A stretch of 64,000 nt of DNA from Winogradskyella helgolandensis (GTDB taxonomy: Bacteria; Bacteroidota; Bacteroidia; Flavobacteriales; Flavobacteriaceae): NCBI RefSeq assembly GCF_013404085.1, contig NZ_JABFHO010000001.1:3919501-3983500 (forward strand), in the 5' to 3' direction. Position numbers and translations under genes: made by a program. The notes under the pieces were generated by a model. The model did not search any database, was not told the origin of the DNA, and saw only the letters and a program-made list of their open reading frames with translations. This document shows, piece by piece, positions 42,817-52,518 of the stretch (position 1 is its first letter; the number at the start of each line of letters is the position of its first letter).

Positions 42817-43566
42817 CTACAAACATTTTAAAATCGCAATACCCACACTGTCTTTAGCATTTAGAACATACAAAGCCCCATCAACCTCTTGGTAAAACCG
42901 CACGCCAAGCACACAAAGCGCAGTGCCAACACCACTAGGCAAAGTATCAGGTTCTAAAGTCACCGTAGAACCCACGTAAGAACGATTTAAAACCAAAGGA
43001 GGCGCTAAATGCAAGGCGTAATTTAAACTGTCAAAATCAAAATCCAAAACACCATACGTCAGTGCCATATGAGTAGCACCTTCCACAAAGTCCACCTGCG
43101 CAATATCAAAATCAGTAATACTCAAAGCTAAATCAGTTTCAGAAACACGAAACTCAAAAGGCAACACCTGCCGTACATCACAAGCTGGTGTATAGTTAAA
43201 CTGTTGTAATAACGGAAGGCCATGTGCCTGCCCTATCCCATCAGCAACAAAGCGTTCCCCACGTTTATGCGTCGTATCTAAAACCTTTATACGCGTAAAA
43301 AGCCCCATCAAACGACTATGAAAATGCGTAAACCTGTGGCCCTTATAGAAAGGAGCCAAAGCAGATCTAAACGCTTTATTCACCGCTGAACAATGCCCAA
43401 ACTCATTGGCATTTTCGCGCACACGCTGCATACTATCCTTTGTCTTTATTGCTTTTTTAGTAAACCCACCTCCCGCTTTTCGTGCAATCGGCTTACCATT
43501 CAAATAATAAAAATTAATACCATTTAAGGTCCCTACTAAAGGGATAATTCCGGTCTGTTGTGCCAT
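42817..43566 (-). CDS. Conserved-looking protein of unknown function
   Basis: About 249 residues from the ATG at 43566 (an in-frame upstream start adds eight residues). It begins MAQQTGIIPLVGTLNGINFY and includes an ARKAGGGFTKKAIKT segment, then a mostly beta-rich, polar sequence. No signal peptide and no recognised domain. Its composition is less AT-rich than the cassettes. Five tandem 11-bp repeats lie upstream and could regulate it. Confidence 0.6.
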   Translation of the reverse strand: MAQQTGIIPLVGTLNGINFYYLNGKPIARKAGGGFTKKAIKTKDSMQRVRENANEFGHCSAVNKAFRSALAPFYKGHRFTHFHSRLMGLFTRIKVLDTTHKRGERFVADGIGQAHGLPLLQQFNYTPACDVRQVLPFEFRVSETDLALSITDFDIAQVDFVEGATHMALTYGVLDFDFDSLNYALHLAPPLVLNRSYVGSTVTLEPDTLPSGVGTALCVLGVRFYQEVDGALYVLNAKDSVGIAILKCL

Positions 43567-43860
43567 AACACCAATATTTAAGTTAAACACCTACAATACA
43601 GCAATATACAAAAAATTATAATACAGGTTATAGCGTGGTTATAACATGCTTATAAAATGCTTAAAACAAGCTTATAGCATATGAGAAGTCATGGAGAGCG
43701 GAGTAACACTAACAAACAGAGGAGTAATGCGAGCCTATGACCTTAAGGTTTGTAAAATTTAGCGCTCAGTTCTAAACGTCATAAAAAATTCTCTCCGATT
43801 TTGACGCAACCTTTAAGTCTTTTCTGCATCTACTTTAAAAACGACACAATCTACACGATT
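43567..43860. other. Gene-free stretch between divergent genes
   Basis: It holds the 11-bp tandem repeats near 43628-43682 and the unresolved promoters of the divergent genes at 43566 (minus) and 43861 (plus). The rest shows no gene. Direct repeats of the GGAGTAA type near 43700-43730 are weak. Confidence 0.4.
43628..43682. repeat. Five tandem 11-bp repeats
   Basis: TTATAGCGTGG, TTATAACATGC, TTATAAAATGC, TTAAAACAAGC and TTATAGCATAT lie head to tail, about one DNA turn apart. The consensus is TTATAnCATGC. They sit upstream of the minus-strand hypothetical gene and could be regulator-binding iterons or a slippage-prone spacer. Confidence 0.6.
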
Positions 43861-44403
43861 ATGAAAAAACACCTTCTATTGGTAATGACCATAGGTCTAT
43901 TATGCGCTTGTTCTAACGATGATGTCACGGCTTCTGAAATAACGACCATGCGTATTAATCATTATCAAAATACAGCTATAGCCTTAGAGCCCGTTTTAAC
44001 ATTACTTGTGCAATATGGTGATTCCTTTGGAACAGAAAGTTGGAACAACTTCTACTCCTCCATTGAAGGTTTTGATTATGTGCCTGGATATATCTATGAT
44101 CTTTCTGTGAGAATTGACCAAATCGGCAACCCAGCGGCTGATGCTGGTTCATATAAATACACACTCCTTGAAGTTATAGCGGCACAAGAAATACCTGCGG
44201 AAATTGAATTTGACATCAATTTAAAACTAAACGACAACGTTTTTGTGACTACCGATTCAGGTTACCAATTACTGAATCAAATTGATATCGATTGCAATAC
44301 CTTATGTGAAGCGCTAGAGGCACTATTGGAAAATCAAGATATCGTTATTGGTACTTTTACGAGACTCGGTACAAACGAAATTAAATTAATAGAACTTGAA
44401 TAA
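43861..44403 (+). CDS. Small lipoprotein of unknown function
   Basis: 180 residues from the ATG at 43861. Lipobox LLCACSNDD (Cys17) marks an outer-membrane or periplasmic lipoprotein. The mature domain is acidic and helical at first, then shows strands, with no recognised family. It has no operon partner: divergent from the hypothetical gene at 43566 and convergent with the TonB receptor operon. Confidence 0.65.
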   Translation: MKKHLLLVMTIGLLCACSNDDVTASEITTMRINHYQNTAIALEPVLTLLVQYGDSFGTESWNNFYSSIEGFDYVPGYIYDLSVRIDQIGNPAADAGSYKYTLLEVIAAQEIPAEIEFDINLKLNDNVFVTTDSGYQLLNQIDIDCNTLCEALEALLENQDIVIGTFTRLGTNEIKLIELE

Positions 44404-44515
44404 ATCTTAAAACTTGGTTCTTCTTTAGCAAACTTAGTGTTGCTGTTCTATATGAAACTAAGAACACCCACTCTTTCGAGCAGGTGCCTTAACTAACAAA
44501 AAAACTCAAAAAATA

Positions 44516-44532
44516 TCATGAGTAACTCATGA
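44516..44532. repeat. Perfect 17-bp palindrome
   Basis: TCATGAGTAACTCATGA, eight-base arms around a single central base, in the gap between the lipoprotein gene and the TonB operon. No role is clear: it could be an operator or a terminator-like stem without T-run. Confidence 0.4.
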
Positions 44533-44539
44533 CACGATC

Positions 44540-44572
44540 AATCTAAACCCTAACGTTTAGATTCATCTTTTT
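44540..44572 (+). terminator. Probable terminator
   Basis: AATCTAAAC (44540-44548) pairs with GTTTAGATT (44555-44563) around CCTAAC and is followed by CATCTTTTTT. It is 137 bp after the lipoprotein stop and could end its transcript. Confidence 0.5.
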
Positions 44573-44634
44573 TGCTAGCAACCAATCAACTTAACTTAAT
44601 CTGCTTCCCCACAAATTAAGGGGTTGAAAGCTTT

Positions 44635-46857
44635 TTAAAATCTATAACTTACCGTTCCTTTTAAAAAGAATGGTGTCCCTGGTGTAAAGTGTATTTCTTC
44701 AACCGACTGTGCTTCGTTTTGTAATCGCGATTCTGTAGCAAATTGGGTTTCATTCCAGTCCACATCGAATAAGTTTTCAATCGCAAAACCAAATGTGATG
44801 TTGTTCAACTTATAATTCACATTAAAATCTGTGACCATATACCCTTCTGCGACAATGGAATTGTCTTCATTCGCTGCTCTATCATCTAAATATCTAAAAC
44901 GTAAGCCTCCAGAAAACCCGTTAAGATCATCAACTGATAAACCTCCTGTTAATGTAAAATCGGGTGCCAATGGAATATAGTTTTCACCATCCGGATCATC
45001 AACGCTTCTCGCCTTGGTAATAGTGGCATCTGAATCTAAAAACAGCCAATCGGTTAACTGGTAACGCAATCCTAAATCTAGTCCATAACGTCTCGTTTTT
45101 CCACTTGGTTCTACAATACCTGCATCACCGACGTAAACAAACTCTTGTTCTAAAAACAAATACCATAATGCAGAGTTTACAACTAACTTTGGAAAGGGTT
45201 TCCATACAGAACCTAAATCAGCTCCATAAGAACGTGGTAAAATAGCTTCACCTCCATTGGCCACCACCACTCTGGTATCATTAGAGTGGAATCCTAATCC
45301 GGATTTTAAATACAACTGCAGATTATCTTGTGCATTGTAAAAGAAATTCAACTTCGGACTTACAATTGTTTTAGTTTCTGATAATGTTTGATAATCGGTT
45401 TGTAACGCATCATTATACATAAACTTGAAATAGTCTAAACGTAACGCTGGTGCTACTTTAAATTTACCGAACTCAAATTCTGCATTCACAAAAGCATCAA
45501 TATTCGTTTGGTTAATATCTCCTAGTTGAATATTTTCTAAAGTCGTTGATCTATTTAATGTTCGAGATAATTCTACATCATCAGCAATATCATGTCTTAA
45601 GCCTAAACCAGTCGTCAATTTCAATTCTGTATCACCTAGAAATGTAGTATGTGTAAGGGCTGTATGGGCTCCAAAAATATTCCGATCTTCCTTTTGAAAT
45701 ATTTGATCTCCGTTAATAGGATCTTCCAAAAAGAAAGTAAAATTTGAATACAACTCAAAGGCATAATGCGAGTAGAAGGCATTGGCACTTAAACTAGTAT
45801 TATCATTAATATATTTATCAAACGTGACATTAAGATTGGTACGTTCGGTTTGTCCACCTTCTGTATCATCAATAGCCCCAAAACGTGAAATGTTTCCATT
45901 GTCCACTTCACGCTGTGGAATTTGCCCTGAAGCATCCCAACGGCTTGTAAAATGTGAAGCTGTCAACGTCAGTTTGTCATTTTCTGGTGAAAACATCACG
46001 TATTTTCCAAAGAGATTTAAACGGTTAAAATTTTGAGGTGAATCATAAGGACCATCTGTAGCAATATATTCCATAGCGACATAGGCATTTTGATTCTTCG
46101 TGTTTTCTAATAGATTAAATAAACCAACCGTTCTCAACGAATTAAACTGTCCTACAGAAAATGAAACCTCGCTATCTTTTAGATAATCTTTTGTTTTAAA
46201 ATTAACGTAGCCTGCGGTATTAAAATCTCCTTCTTGCGCATAATAACCACCTTTACCAAAATCTATTTTGTTTACCGTTTCTGGGATAACAAAATGTAAA
46301 TCACTATAACCCTGACCATGAGCATGTGACACCATATTTACGGGCATACCATCAACTGACAGTGCGATATCAGTACCATGATCGATATCAAATCCACGAA
46401 GAAATATCTGTTCTGCTTTGCCACCTCCTGCATGCTGACCTATAAATAAACCAGGCACTTTTCGTAAGACTTCTTGCGAGGAATTCACAGGAATGACATT
46501 TAAATCTAATCTCGAAATGGTACTTACTGTATTCAATTCTTCGGTAATCATCATTTCATCTAATTGAAAGGCTTTTTCTTCCAGAATAATTTTAAAATTA
46601 TCGGCTGACTTTAAAGGTATAAATCTCGTTTTATAGCCTAATAAACCTATTCTTAATGTATCACCTAATTTGGTATTTGTGATTACAAATACTCCATTTT
46701 CTGAAGTATGTGCATGAGATTCTGAATTTTGATTATAAATATAGGCTGCTTCTAAAGGCTGATTGAGTTCGTTTTTTACTAATCCTTTTAAATTTTGGGC
46801 TGTTACAACTAATGAGAAACATCCAAAGATAAAGATGGCTAAAATATGATGTTTCAT
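44635..46857 (-). CDS. TonB-dependent receptor with CarboxypepD-reg-like N-terminal domain
   Basis: 740 residues. Signal peptide (ends VTAQ), a carboxypeptidase-like regulatory beta-sandwich (about 22-95), a plug domain (EVLRKVPGLFIGQHAGGGKAE) and a 22-strand barrel ending GTVSYRF with terminal Phe. A His-rich plug segment, VSHAHGQGYSDLHF, might suggest metal or an unusual substrate. Last gene of an operon with the TPR lipoprotein and two DUF4331-half proteins, so substrate import linked to those is likely. Confidence 0.92.
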   Translation of the reverse strand: MKHHILAIFIFGCFSLVVTAQNLKGLVKNELNQPLEAAYIYNQNSESHAHTSENGVFVITNTKLGDTLRIGLLGYKTRFIPLKSADNFKIILEEKAFQLDEMMITEELNTVSTISRLDLNVIPVNSSQEVLRKVPGLFIGQHAGGGKAEQIFLRGFDIDHGTDIALSVDGMPVNMVSHAHGQGYSDLHFVIPETVNKIDFGKGGYYAQEGDFNTAGYVNFKTKDYLKDSEVSFSVGQFNSLRTVGLFNLLENTKNQNAYVAMEYIATDGPYDSPQNFNRLNLFGKYVMFSPENDKLTLTASHFTSRWDASGQIPQREVDNGNISRFGAIDDTEGGQTERTNLNVTFDKYINDNTSLSANAFYSHYAFELYSNFTFFLEDPINGDQIFQKEDRNIFGAHTALTHTTFLGDTELKLTTGLGLRHDIADDVELSRTLNRSTTLENIQLGDINQTNIDAFVNAEFEFGKFKVAPALRLDYFKFMYNDALQTDYQTLSETKTIVSPKLNFFYNAQDNLQLYLKSGLGFHSNDTRVVVANGGEAILPRSYGADLGSVWKPFPKLVVNSALWYLFLEQEFVYVGDAGIVEPSGKTRRYGLDLGLRYQLTDWLFLDSDATITKARSVDDPDGENYIPLAPDFTLTGGLSVDDLNGFSGGLRFRYLDDRAANEDNSIVAEGYMVTDFNVNYKLNNITFGFAIENLFDVDWNETQFATESRLQNEAQSVEEIHFTPGTPFFLKGTVSYRF

Positions 46858-46859
46858 AA

Positions 46860-48137
46860 TTATAGTTGTTTAATTTTTTGTTTCATTAAAGGTCCCAATT
46901 CGTATAAGCTTTCCACTAATTCCTTTTTTAAAGGTTGCACTTCGGCTGTTTTGCCTACTGCTTTATAAATTTCAGCGACATGATACAATACAGCTGGCTC
47001 AAAGGTTTTTCCATCTACAAATTCTTCAATAATTTGATTGGCTTTCTTTACTTCACCAAGTTTAAAATAACTCCACGCTAACAAATCATACGATTGTGGT
47101 GTTGGCCTGTTTTCAACTTCTTGCATGGCAATTTCTAAAGCACGTTTTGGTATTAATAAATCTTCTGAAAATACCATCACATTATACTTATTATACATGG
47201 CTCCATACCTATCATTTTTAACAGCAGCTTGATAGTTTGTTAAAGATGCTGCTTTCAATTTTAAATCATTATTATACTCAGCAATCTCTGCTTTTAATAA
47301 ATCGTAATCTGGAGTATTGTGATAAGACGTTATGTGATTTAAGATATTTAACGCTTCCTCCGGATTCTTTTCATGAGAATACACAATCCAAGCAATACCT
47401 TTTTTAGCATAGGCATTATTAGGATCCAATTCTAATGCTTTTAAGAAATAAGAATAAGACTTATCTATGTCACCTGCATGACCATAAAAGTCTGCTATGT
47501 TAGTGTATGACCATAATTTCATCCCTTTTAAATTAGATGCCTCAGCTATAGCCATGGCTTTTTCCATGTGTTCAATAGCTCCATCTAAATTTCCTTTATG
47601 ATCTTCTAATTTTGATAAACGAATGAGATAATCAAAACTAGAGGTGTTTTGTAAATCTTTTAGATAGGTTTCTGCATAGATGTAGTTTCCTAATTCTAAG
47701 TGTACATCAAATAGCATTTTTTTAGTCCCATTCAATTTTGCACCATTAGCTTCTGCTTTTTTAAGTAAAACTAAAGCCTCTTTAAAACGGTGTTGTGAAA
47801 TGTAATTTGCAGCAATATTTTTTAAAAGTCCTGCGTCACTATCCTTAACAATTTTATTAGCTTCAAGAAGATCTTCCTCAGCCTTAATTAAATAGTCTAT
47901 TTCACCTGTAACATTAAACACCTCTGTGTTGGCATTAGCACGATTAATTAAATACGAATAGGTACTAGTACTGTTTTCAATTCTAGTAGTCCAAAAATCG
48001 ACATCACCTAAAAGTTTGGTTTGGTCTATTTCGTTAGAAAGGTATTGGTTATAATCAGCTACGTTTGTAACGTTATCAGAATTACAACTAAGCATCAGTA
48101 AGGTTATAAAAATCGGAAGTATGTTTTTGAGTTTCAT
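46860..48137 (-). CDS. Tetratricopeptide-repeat lipoprotein
   Basis: 425 residues. Lipobox in LLMLSCNSD (Cys18). The body contains several TPR-like helical pairs, for example AAIEHMEKAMAIAEA-type and SYFLKALELDPNNAYAKKGIAW. It probably acts as a surface or periplasmic scaffold or chaperone for the receptor encoded 2 bp downstream, in the same operon. It has no enzymatic motif. Confidence 0.87.
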   Translation of the reverse strand: MKLKNILPIFITLLMLSCNSDNVTNVADYNQYLSNEIDQTKLLGDVDFWTTRIENSTSTYSYLINRANANTEVFNVTGEIDYLIKAEEDLLEANKIVKDSDAGLLKNIAANYISQHRFKEALVLLKKAEANGAKLNGTKKMLFDVHLELGNYIYAETYLKDLQNTSSFDYLIRLSKLEDHKGNLDGAIEHMEKAMAIAEASNLKGMKLWSYTNIADFYGHAGDIDKSYSYFLKALELDPNNAYAKKGIAWIVYSHEKNPEEALNILNHITSYHNTPDYDLLKAEIAEYNNDLKLKAASLTNYQAAVKNDRYGAMYNKYNVMVFSEDLLIPKRALEIAMQEVENRPTPQSYDLLAWSYFKLGEVKKANQIIEEFVDGKTFEPAVLYHVAEIYKAVGKTAEVQPLKKELVESLYELGPLMKQKIKQL

Positions 48138-48236
48138 AGTAATTTGTTTTTTGAGTTTTGTTAATTCGTATTGAGGTAAGTATTAATAATCTAAAATGAG
48201 ATCTTGCGACCTCATTTTAGCTTACTAATTAATCGC

Positions 48237-48812
48237 TTACCACGGAGACGCTAAGTAAGGGAAAGACGTCAAAAATTCTTTGTCATTAGAAGCGACATTA
48301 TCACTCACTAACCCTGGAAATTCTGGGTTCGTTAAACCTTCTTCACCACCAAAAATTAATATCAATTCTACATCGATAACATCATCAGTTAAGTTTCTAC
48401 CGGTTAAGATATTTGTACCATCAAAAAATGTTGTTGGGGCATCCAATGATACCGAAAGAACATCAGTTGCTAAGACTCCTGTAAATTGTGCTGCGGTAAA
48501 CCCTAAAGCGTTAGCATCATCTGGATTTGCAGGATCATAAGCAGGACTCAAAGTTTCTAATTTTGTTTGAAAAGCACTTTGAAACAGCGCACCCATATCA
48601 GAAGGTGTTGTAGTATTAAAAGCATCTTTCATGCCGTCGTTTACAAAAACCGTATTAATTGCAGGTCGTCCCATTTGGTCTTCCTGAACATAAGTTCCTG
48701 TAAAGTTTGGAGCTGTTGGACCTGTAATAGTATCGTCGTCGTCACTACAGTTAATAGCTGTCATTGACGCTAAAATTGCAACTGCAAATAGTTTTATATT
48801 ATTGAATTTCAT
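48237..48812 (-). CDS. Lipoprotein corresponding to the C-terminal half of DUF4331
   Basis: 191 residues. Lipobox TAINCSDDD (Cys22). The mature part begins near NFTGTYVQEDQMGRPAINTVFVND, which resembles the middle and end of full-length DUF4331 proteins (usually followed by LGNPLVNE-like segments). The N-terminal half is encoded in the next upstream gene, so the domain appears split in two separately exported proteins. DUF4331 function is unknown. Operon with the TPR and TonB genes. Confidence 0.75.
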   Translation of the reverse strand: MKFNNIKLFAVAILASMTAINCSDDDDTITGPTAPNFTGTYVQEDQMGRPAINTVFVNDGMKDAFNTTTPSDMGALFQSAFQTKLETLSPAYDPANPDDANALGFTAAQFTGVLATDVLSVSLDAPTTFFDGTNILTGRNLTDDVIDVELILIFGGEEGLTNPEFPGLVSDNVASNDKEFLTSFPYLASPW

Positions 48813-48919
48813 AGTATTTAAATTTTATTATTAATGATTATCATGAATCACCTTTTTTGTTTTGTTCATTATTTTGAAATAAAAACATTGAGGCATCATC
48901 ATGACTGCTTACTTTTAAA

Positions 48920-49573
48920 TTATTGTTTTCTTTTAGATTCTACCCACGTGTTAATTGTGCCAGTTCCTCCAATCATAGATTTCGGTACCTCAACAACTAC
49001 AGATAATACATTAGACCCTGCAAATGTATCGTCACCAGGACTTGCAAATCCAGCAGCATCACCTGCAATAATTTCTGTGTATTTGTTAAAATCGAAAAAG
49101 AAAGGGTCATCTCTTGGGCCTGCAAAGAATTTCATACCAGCAAATTCTTCAACCATTGCAGTTTCACCATAGCTTGTAATATCTACAACACCTGCATTCG
49201 TTGTTGTTGTCACAATTGTACTATTTAAACCCGTTGACGATGGAGCCGTTGGTCCAAAGAAATACATTTTACCATCTCTTGGAGTTGCTTGTATAACTAA
49301 ATCTTCTACATTGTCTCCATCGGTATCAATATTAAATTCTAATAATACACGTTCATCAAATGAAGCTGCTGCCGTATTACCTGGAGTTAATAGTCCTTGA
49401 ACGTTGGCAACCAAAACCAAATTTGATGTGTTTTCACCTCTAAAGGCATAAAAGTCTGTGATATCACTTGTACCACCTTGTACAGCAGGAGCATCGATAT
49501 GATCTGCTGCAATAGCAACGAATGTTCCAATTCCTAAAATTGCCGCTGCGATTAAAATTTTTGTTTTTTTCAT
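48920..49573 (-). CDS. Secreted protein corresponding to the N-terminal half of DUF4331
   Basis: 217 residues with a signal peptide (ends near VAIA). The mature start ADHIDAPAVQGGTSDITDFYAFRGE and the segment FFAGPRDDPFFFDFNKY are hallmarks of the DUF4331 N-terminal part. It stops after INTWVESKRKQ, at the point where one-chain relatives continue with the segment found in the downstream lipoprotein. First gene of the four-gene operon. The role in substrate capture for the TonB receptor is an inference. Confidence 0.82.
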   Translation of the reverse strand: MKKTKILIAAAILGIGTFVAIAADHIDAPAVQGGTSDITDFYAFRGENTSNLVLVANVQGLLTPGNTAAASFDERVLLEFNIDTDGDNVEDLVIQATPRDGKMYFFGPTAPSSTGLNSTIVTTTTNAGVVDITSYGETAMVEEFAGMKFFAGPRDDPFFFDFNKYTEIIAGDAAGFASPGDDTFAGSNVLSVVVEVPKSMIGGTGTINTWVESKRKQ

Positions 49574-49690
49574 AATTTCTGAGATTTTGTTAGTTTTAAT
49601 GTCTCTGCTCTACCTACGAAAAAATACAAATAGCGGTTTTGTTAAAATTTTGTTAATGAAATAAATTAAGGGTTTTTCAGGATAAAAAAT

Positions 49691-49698
49691 TAACTTTG
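49691..49698 (+). promoter_or_regulatory. -7 promoter box of the LETM1-related gene
   Basis: TAACTTTG, an exact TAnnTTTG match 20 bp before the ATG at 49718. The region is shared with the divergent DUF4331 operon start. Confidence 0.6.
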
Positions 49699-49717
49699 CC
49701 CATTCAAATCATACCCT

Positions 49718-50893
49718 ATGAATCCATCAGCTAGCGGCTGGATAAAAAAATTACTTAATCAAGTTTCAGAAACGATGTATTCTGAAACGGAAACAGATGC
49801 GTTTTATATTAATTTAAAACGCGCCGGATTTATATATGGGAGTAATATTAAAGTGGTATTAGATATTGTTAAACCCTTTGAGCTTAGTGAAGAAGAGCGT
49901 TGTAAAACTAATTTACTGCTTACCTTCTACTACATTTATAATAGGGAAAAGTCTAAAGAACAATTTACAGAAAGCCTCATAAAATATTACAAGTCTATAA
50001 GTGACCAAAAGCGCTCATTTTTTGAAGATTTATTTAGTGACAATTCACCAGATAGTTTGTTGGAGAAAATTATCCATAAGCGCATACATATTGATGATAA
50101 TTTTATTTCAAAAAGTTTTAATTACTTCTTAATTAACGCTCTTTTGTTTGTTGATGTTTTAGGCTATCAACGTTTTTTGAAAGATGAAAATAACATTAAG
50201 GATTATGTTGGTAATCTTGAATCGGCATTGGAAACCATAGTATTCTCTGTTATAGAAAATAAGACTGAAAAATCAGAATATGACGAAAACCTTATTAAAT
50301 TGTTTGAAGGTTCTATTCGTCATAAAAATACTGAGATTCTCACGTACAGCGATGCTATTGCTTTTATAAATGAACCATTAGAAAAATATTATGTTATAGA
50401 TTTAGTCTGCATGGCATCGTGGACTGATAAAATTATAGATAGAGAAGAACAAGATTTTTTAAATCAATTAAAAACGGATTTAATCGTTGATAACACAGTT
50501 ATTGTAAGATCTGTAAATGACATTAACCTGTTTTATGACGAACATAAAGAAGACGTTGCCTTTTTAAGTTCTAAAAATTTAGCACAAAGTTTTTATAATA
50601 ATAGTAGTAAAGTCGTTTCGAAACTCATCAAACGAAATAGTAAACGTTTAATTAAAGAGTTGTCAGAAAGCAAAGAAGCACTATACCTCTTAACACAATC
50701 CACGCAGCGAAATCTCACAAACGAAGAGCAAAAGAAAATTCAAACCCAACTCATTGATATTTTTAAATCTATCCCAAGTTTAGCCATCTTTATGCTGCCT
50801 GGTGGGATGTTGCTTTTACCTCTATTTATTAAGTTCATTCCTAGGTTATTGCCTTCGGCTTTTGACGATAACAGAATAGACGATAAGGAGTGA
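49718..50893 (+). CDS. LETM1-related protein
   Basis: 391 residues. A long helical N-terminal part is followed by a C-terminal segment LTQSTQRNLTNEEQKKIQTQL and a helix-rich IPSLAIFMLPGGMLLLPLFIKF, which match the LETM1-like ribosome-binding/membrane region. Bacterial relatives are annotated as biofilm-associated, but the mechanism is unclear. It is preceded by a clear promoter box. The downstream lipoprotein gene starts 35 bp after the stop. Confidence 0.75.
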   Translation: MNPSASGWIKKLLNQVSETMYSETETDAFYINLKRAGFIYGSNIKVVLDIVKPFELSEEERCKTNLLLTFYYIYNREKSKEQFTESLIKYYKSISDQKRSFFEDLFSDNSPDSLLEKIIHKRIHIDDNFISKSFNYFLINALLFVDVLGYQRFLKDENNIKDYVGNLESALETIVFSVIENKTEKSEYDENLIKLFEGSIRHKNTEILTYSDAIAFINEPLEKYYVIDLVCMASWTDKIIDREEQDFLNQLKTDLIVDNTVIVRSVNDINLFYDEHKEDVAFLSSKNLAQSFYNNSSKVVSKLIKRNSKRLIKELSESKEALYLLTQSTQRNLTNEEQKKIQTQLIDIFKSIPSLAIFMLPGGMLLLPLFIKFIPRLLPSAFDDNRIDDKE

Positions 50894-50927
50894 GTTTGTG
50901 ATACGCCAACCTAAGACACTTCAACTT

Positions 50928-51488
50928 ATGAAGCACATTCTAGTATTTTTAATATTTGTATTAGTTGCGAGTTGTACTGAAAAACAACCCACAGAATCAG
51001 AGCAACTAAAAGCATACTACAATGGCTATAAAAATGCAAATTACGAAAGCATTAGAAACGTAATAGCTGACAGCCTTACAACTGTTTATGGTGACTACAC
51101 CACCACATTCACTCCTGAGCATTACTATGAACAATTCAAATGGGATTCCATTTTTGAGCCCGTTTATGAATTAGTAGCTATAGACGAAATAGACGATCAA
51201 ATTATGGCAACAGTTACTATGCGTTCTTTAAAACTTGAATTTTTAAAGAATAACCCAATGACGTGTCAATATCAGTTTCAATTTACATCAGGAAAAATAT
51301 CAAGAATAGAAGAACTAGATTGTAACGATGCCAATTGGAAAGTCTGGAAACAAGAAGTCGACACTCTGGTTGATTGGGTTAAGATAAACCACCCTGAATT
51401 GGATGGATTTATACACGATTTAAGTATGCAAGGTGCTATTGATTACGTAAAGGCCATTGAATTATATGAAAATCGTGATCTAAAGTAA
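50928..51488 (+). CDS. Small lipoprotein of unknown function
   Basis: 186 residues from the ATG at 50928. Lipobox LVASCTEK (Cys16). The mature region shows a Y-rich segment (YGDYTTTFTPEHYYEQFKWD), suggesting a ligand-binding SnoaL-like or cystatin-like small fold, but no family is confidently recognised. It lies downstream of the LETM1-related gene on the same strand and converges with the Fic gene. Confidence 0.6.
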   Translation: MKHILVFLIFVLVASCTEKQPTESEQLKAYYNGYKNANYESIRNVIADSLTTVYGDYTTTFTPEHYYEQFKWDSIFEPVYELVAIDEIDDQIMATVTMRSLKLEFLKNNPMTCQYQFQFTSGKISRIEELDCNDANWKVWKQEVDTLVDWVKINHPELDGFIHDLSMQGAIDYVKAIELYENRDLK

Positions 51489-51520
51489 CTATACAACTAT
51501 CAATAGCTGTATTAATTCTA

Positions 51521-52465
51521 TTATCCTTTGGCATTAATATAATTTAGAACCGCCTCTTTAGTCGTAAACCAATTACGACCTTCTTTATGCGCATCTATTT
51601 TACCTTGACGTGCCAATAAACTTACATATTCCTGACTATAAGGCACCTCTGGTTCTTCAACGATATTAGAAATAGCCTGATAGTCTTTATCAGAACCTGG
51701 AATAGCGCTCAAATAAATATTTAATGAGCGCTCACTAGCCTGAGCCATTAACAACATTAGTTTGCTATAATTACCTTTATTAGCTTGATTTAATGCTGCG
51801 TAATATTTTGCTCTATCATTAGTAAGAATAATAGCTGGAGGAAAACCAGAACGCATCAATAATAAATTCATGGCAAGCCGAATGGTACGACCATTACCAT
51901 CAAAAAATGGATGAATCCATACAAACTTATGATGAAACACAGTAGCTAACTCAATAGGATTGAGTCCTTGTGGGTTTATATTAATATAGTTTATTAATGT
52001 ATCTAAGTAATCTGACACTTTACGAGCGTTTGGAGGTATAAAATTAGCACCAGAAATACGAACAGCAGCATTCCGTAAACGACCTGCATAATCATCTTCT
52101 ATGGATCGCAACACCAAACCATGAAGCGTTAAAATATCTTTAGCATTTAAAACATAATCATCCTCAATTAAAGTATATAACTTATGGATTGCCGTTTCGT
52201 GATTTTTAGCTTCAAAATGCTCCCGTAGTGATTTGCCTTTTATGGTAATGCCTTCTTGTAATACCATTTGAGTTTCTCGTAAGCTAAGCGTATTACCTTC
52301 TATACTGTTACTATTATAGGTCCATTCTATAATAAAGGACTCTTTAATATTTTGCAATACAATATTGGGCAATGGTCTGGCTGCATTTAAAACCTTAACC
52401 TTGTCTAACAATCTACTAAATGTAGCGTCTAAATCCTTACGATATACTGTACTAACGTCCCACAT
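51521..52465 (-). CDS. Fic-family protein (likely AMP-transferase), class II
   Basis: 314 residues. The active-site motif HPFFDGNGR (185-193) is canonical for Fic AMPylases. An N-terminal helix has SNSIEGN (about 52-58), the (S/T)xxxE(G/N) inhibitory motif placed N-terminally, as in class II proteins. The C-terminal ~50 residues look like a winged-helix-type domain. It is probably an autoinhibited enzyme that AMPylates a protein target. No toxin-antitoxin partner gene was seen beside it. Confidence 0.92.
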   Translation of the reverse strand: MWDVSTVYRKDLDATFSRLLDKVKVLNAARPLPNIVLQNIKESFIIEWTYNSNSIEGNTLSLRETQMVLQEGITIKGKSLREHFEAKNHETAIHKLYTLIEDDYVLNAKDILTLHGLVLRSIEDDYAGRLRNAAVRISGANFIPPNARKVSDYLDTLINYININPQGLNPIELATVFHHKFVWIHPFFDGNGRTIRLAMNLLLMRSGFPPAIILTNDRAKYYAALNQANKGNYSKLMLLMAQASERSLNIYLSAIPGSDKDYQAISNIVEEPEVPYSQEYVSLLARQGKIDAHKEGRNWFTTKEAVLNYINAKG

Positions 52466-52518
52466 AACACAAAGGTACAGTTTTATCGGTTAACATAAAA
52501 AGTATATCTATCCGATAT

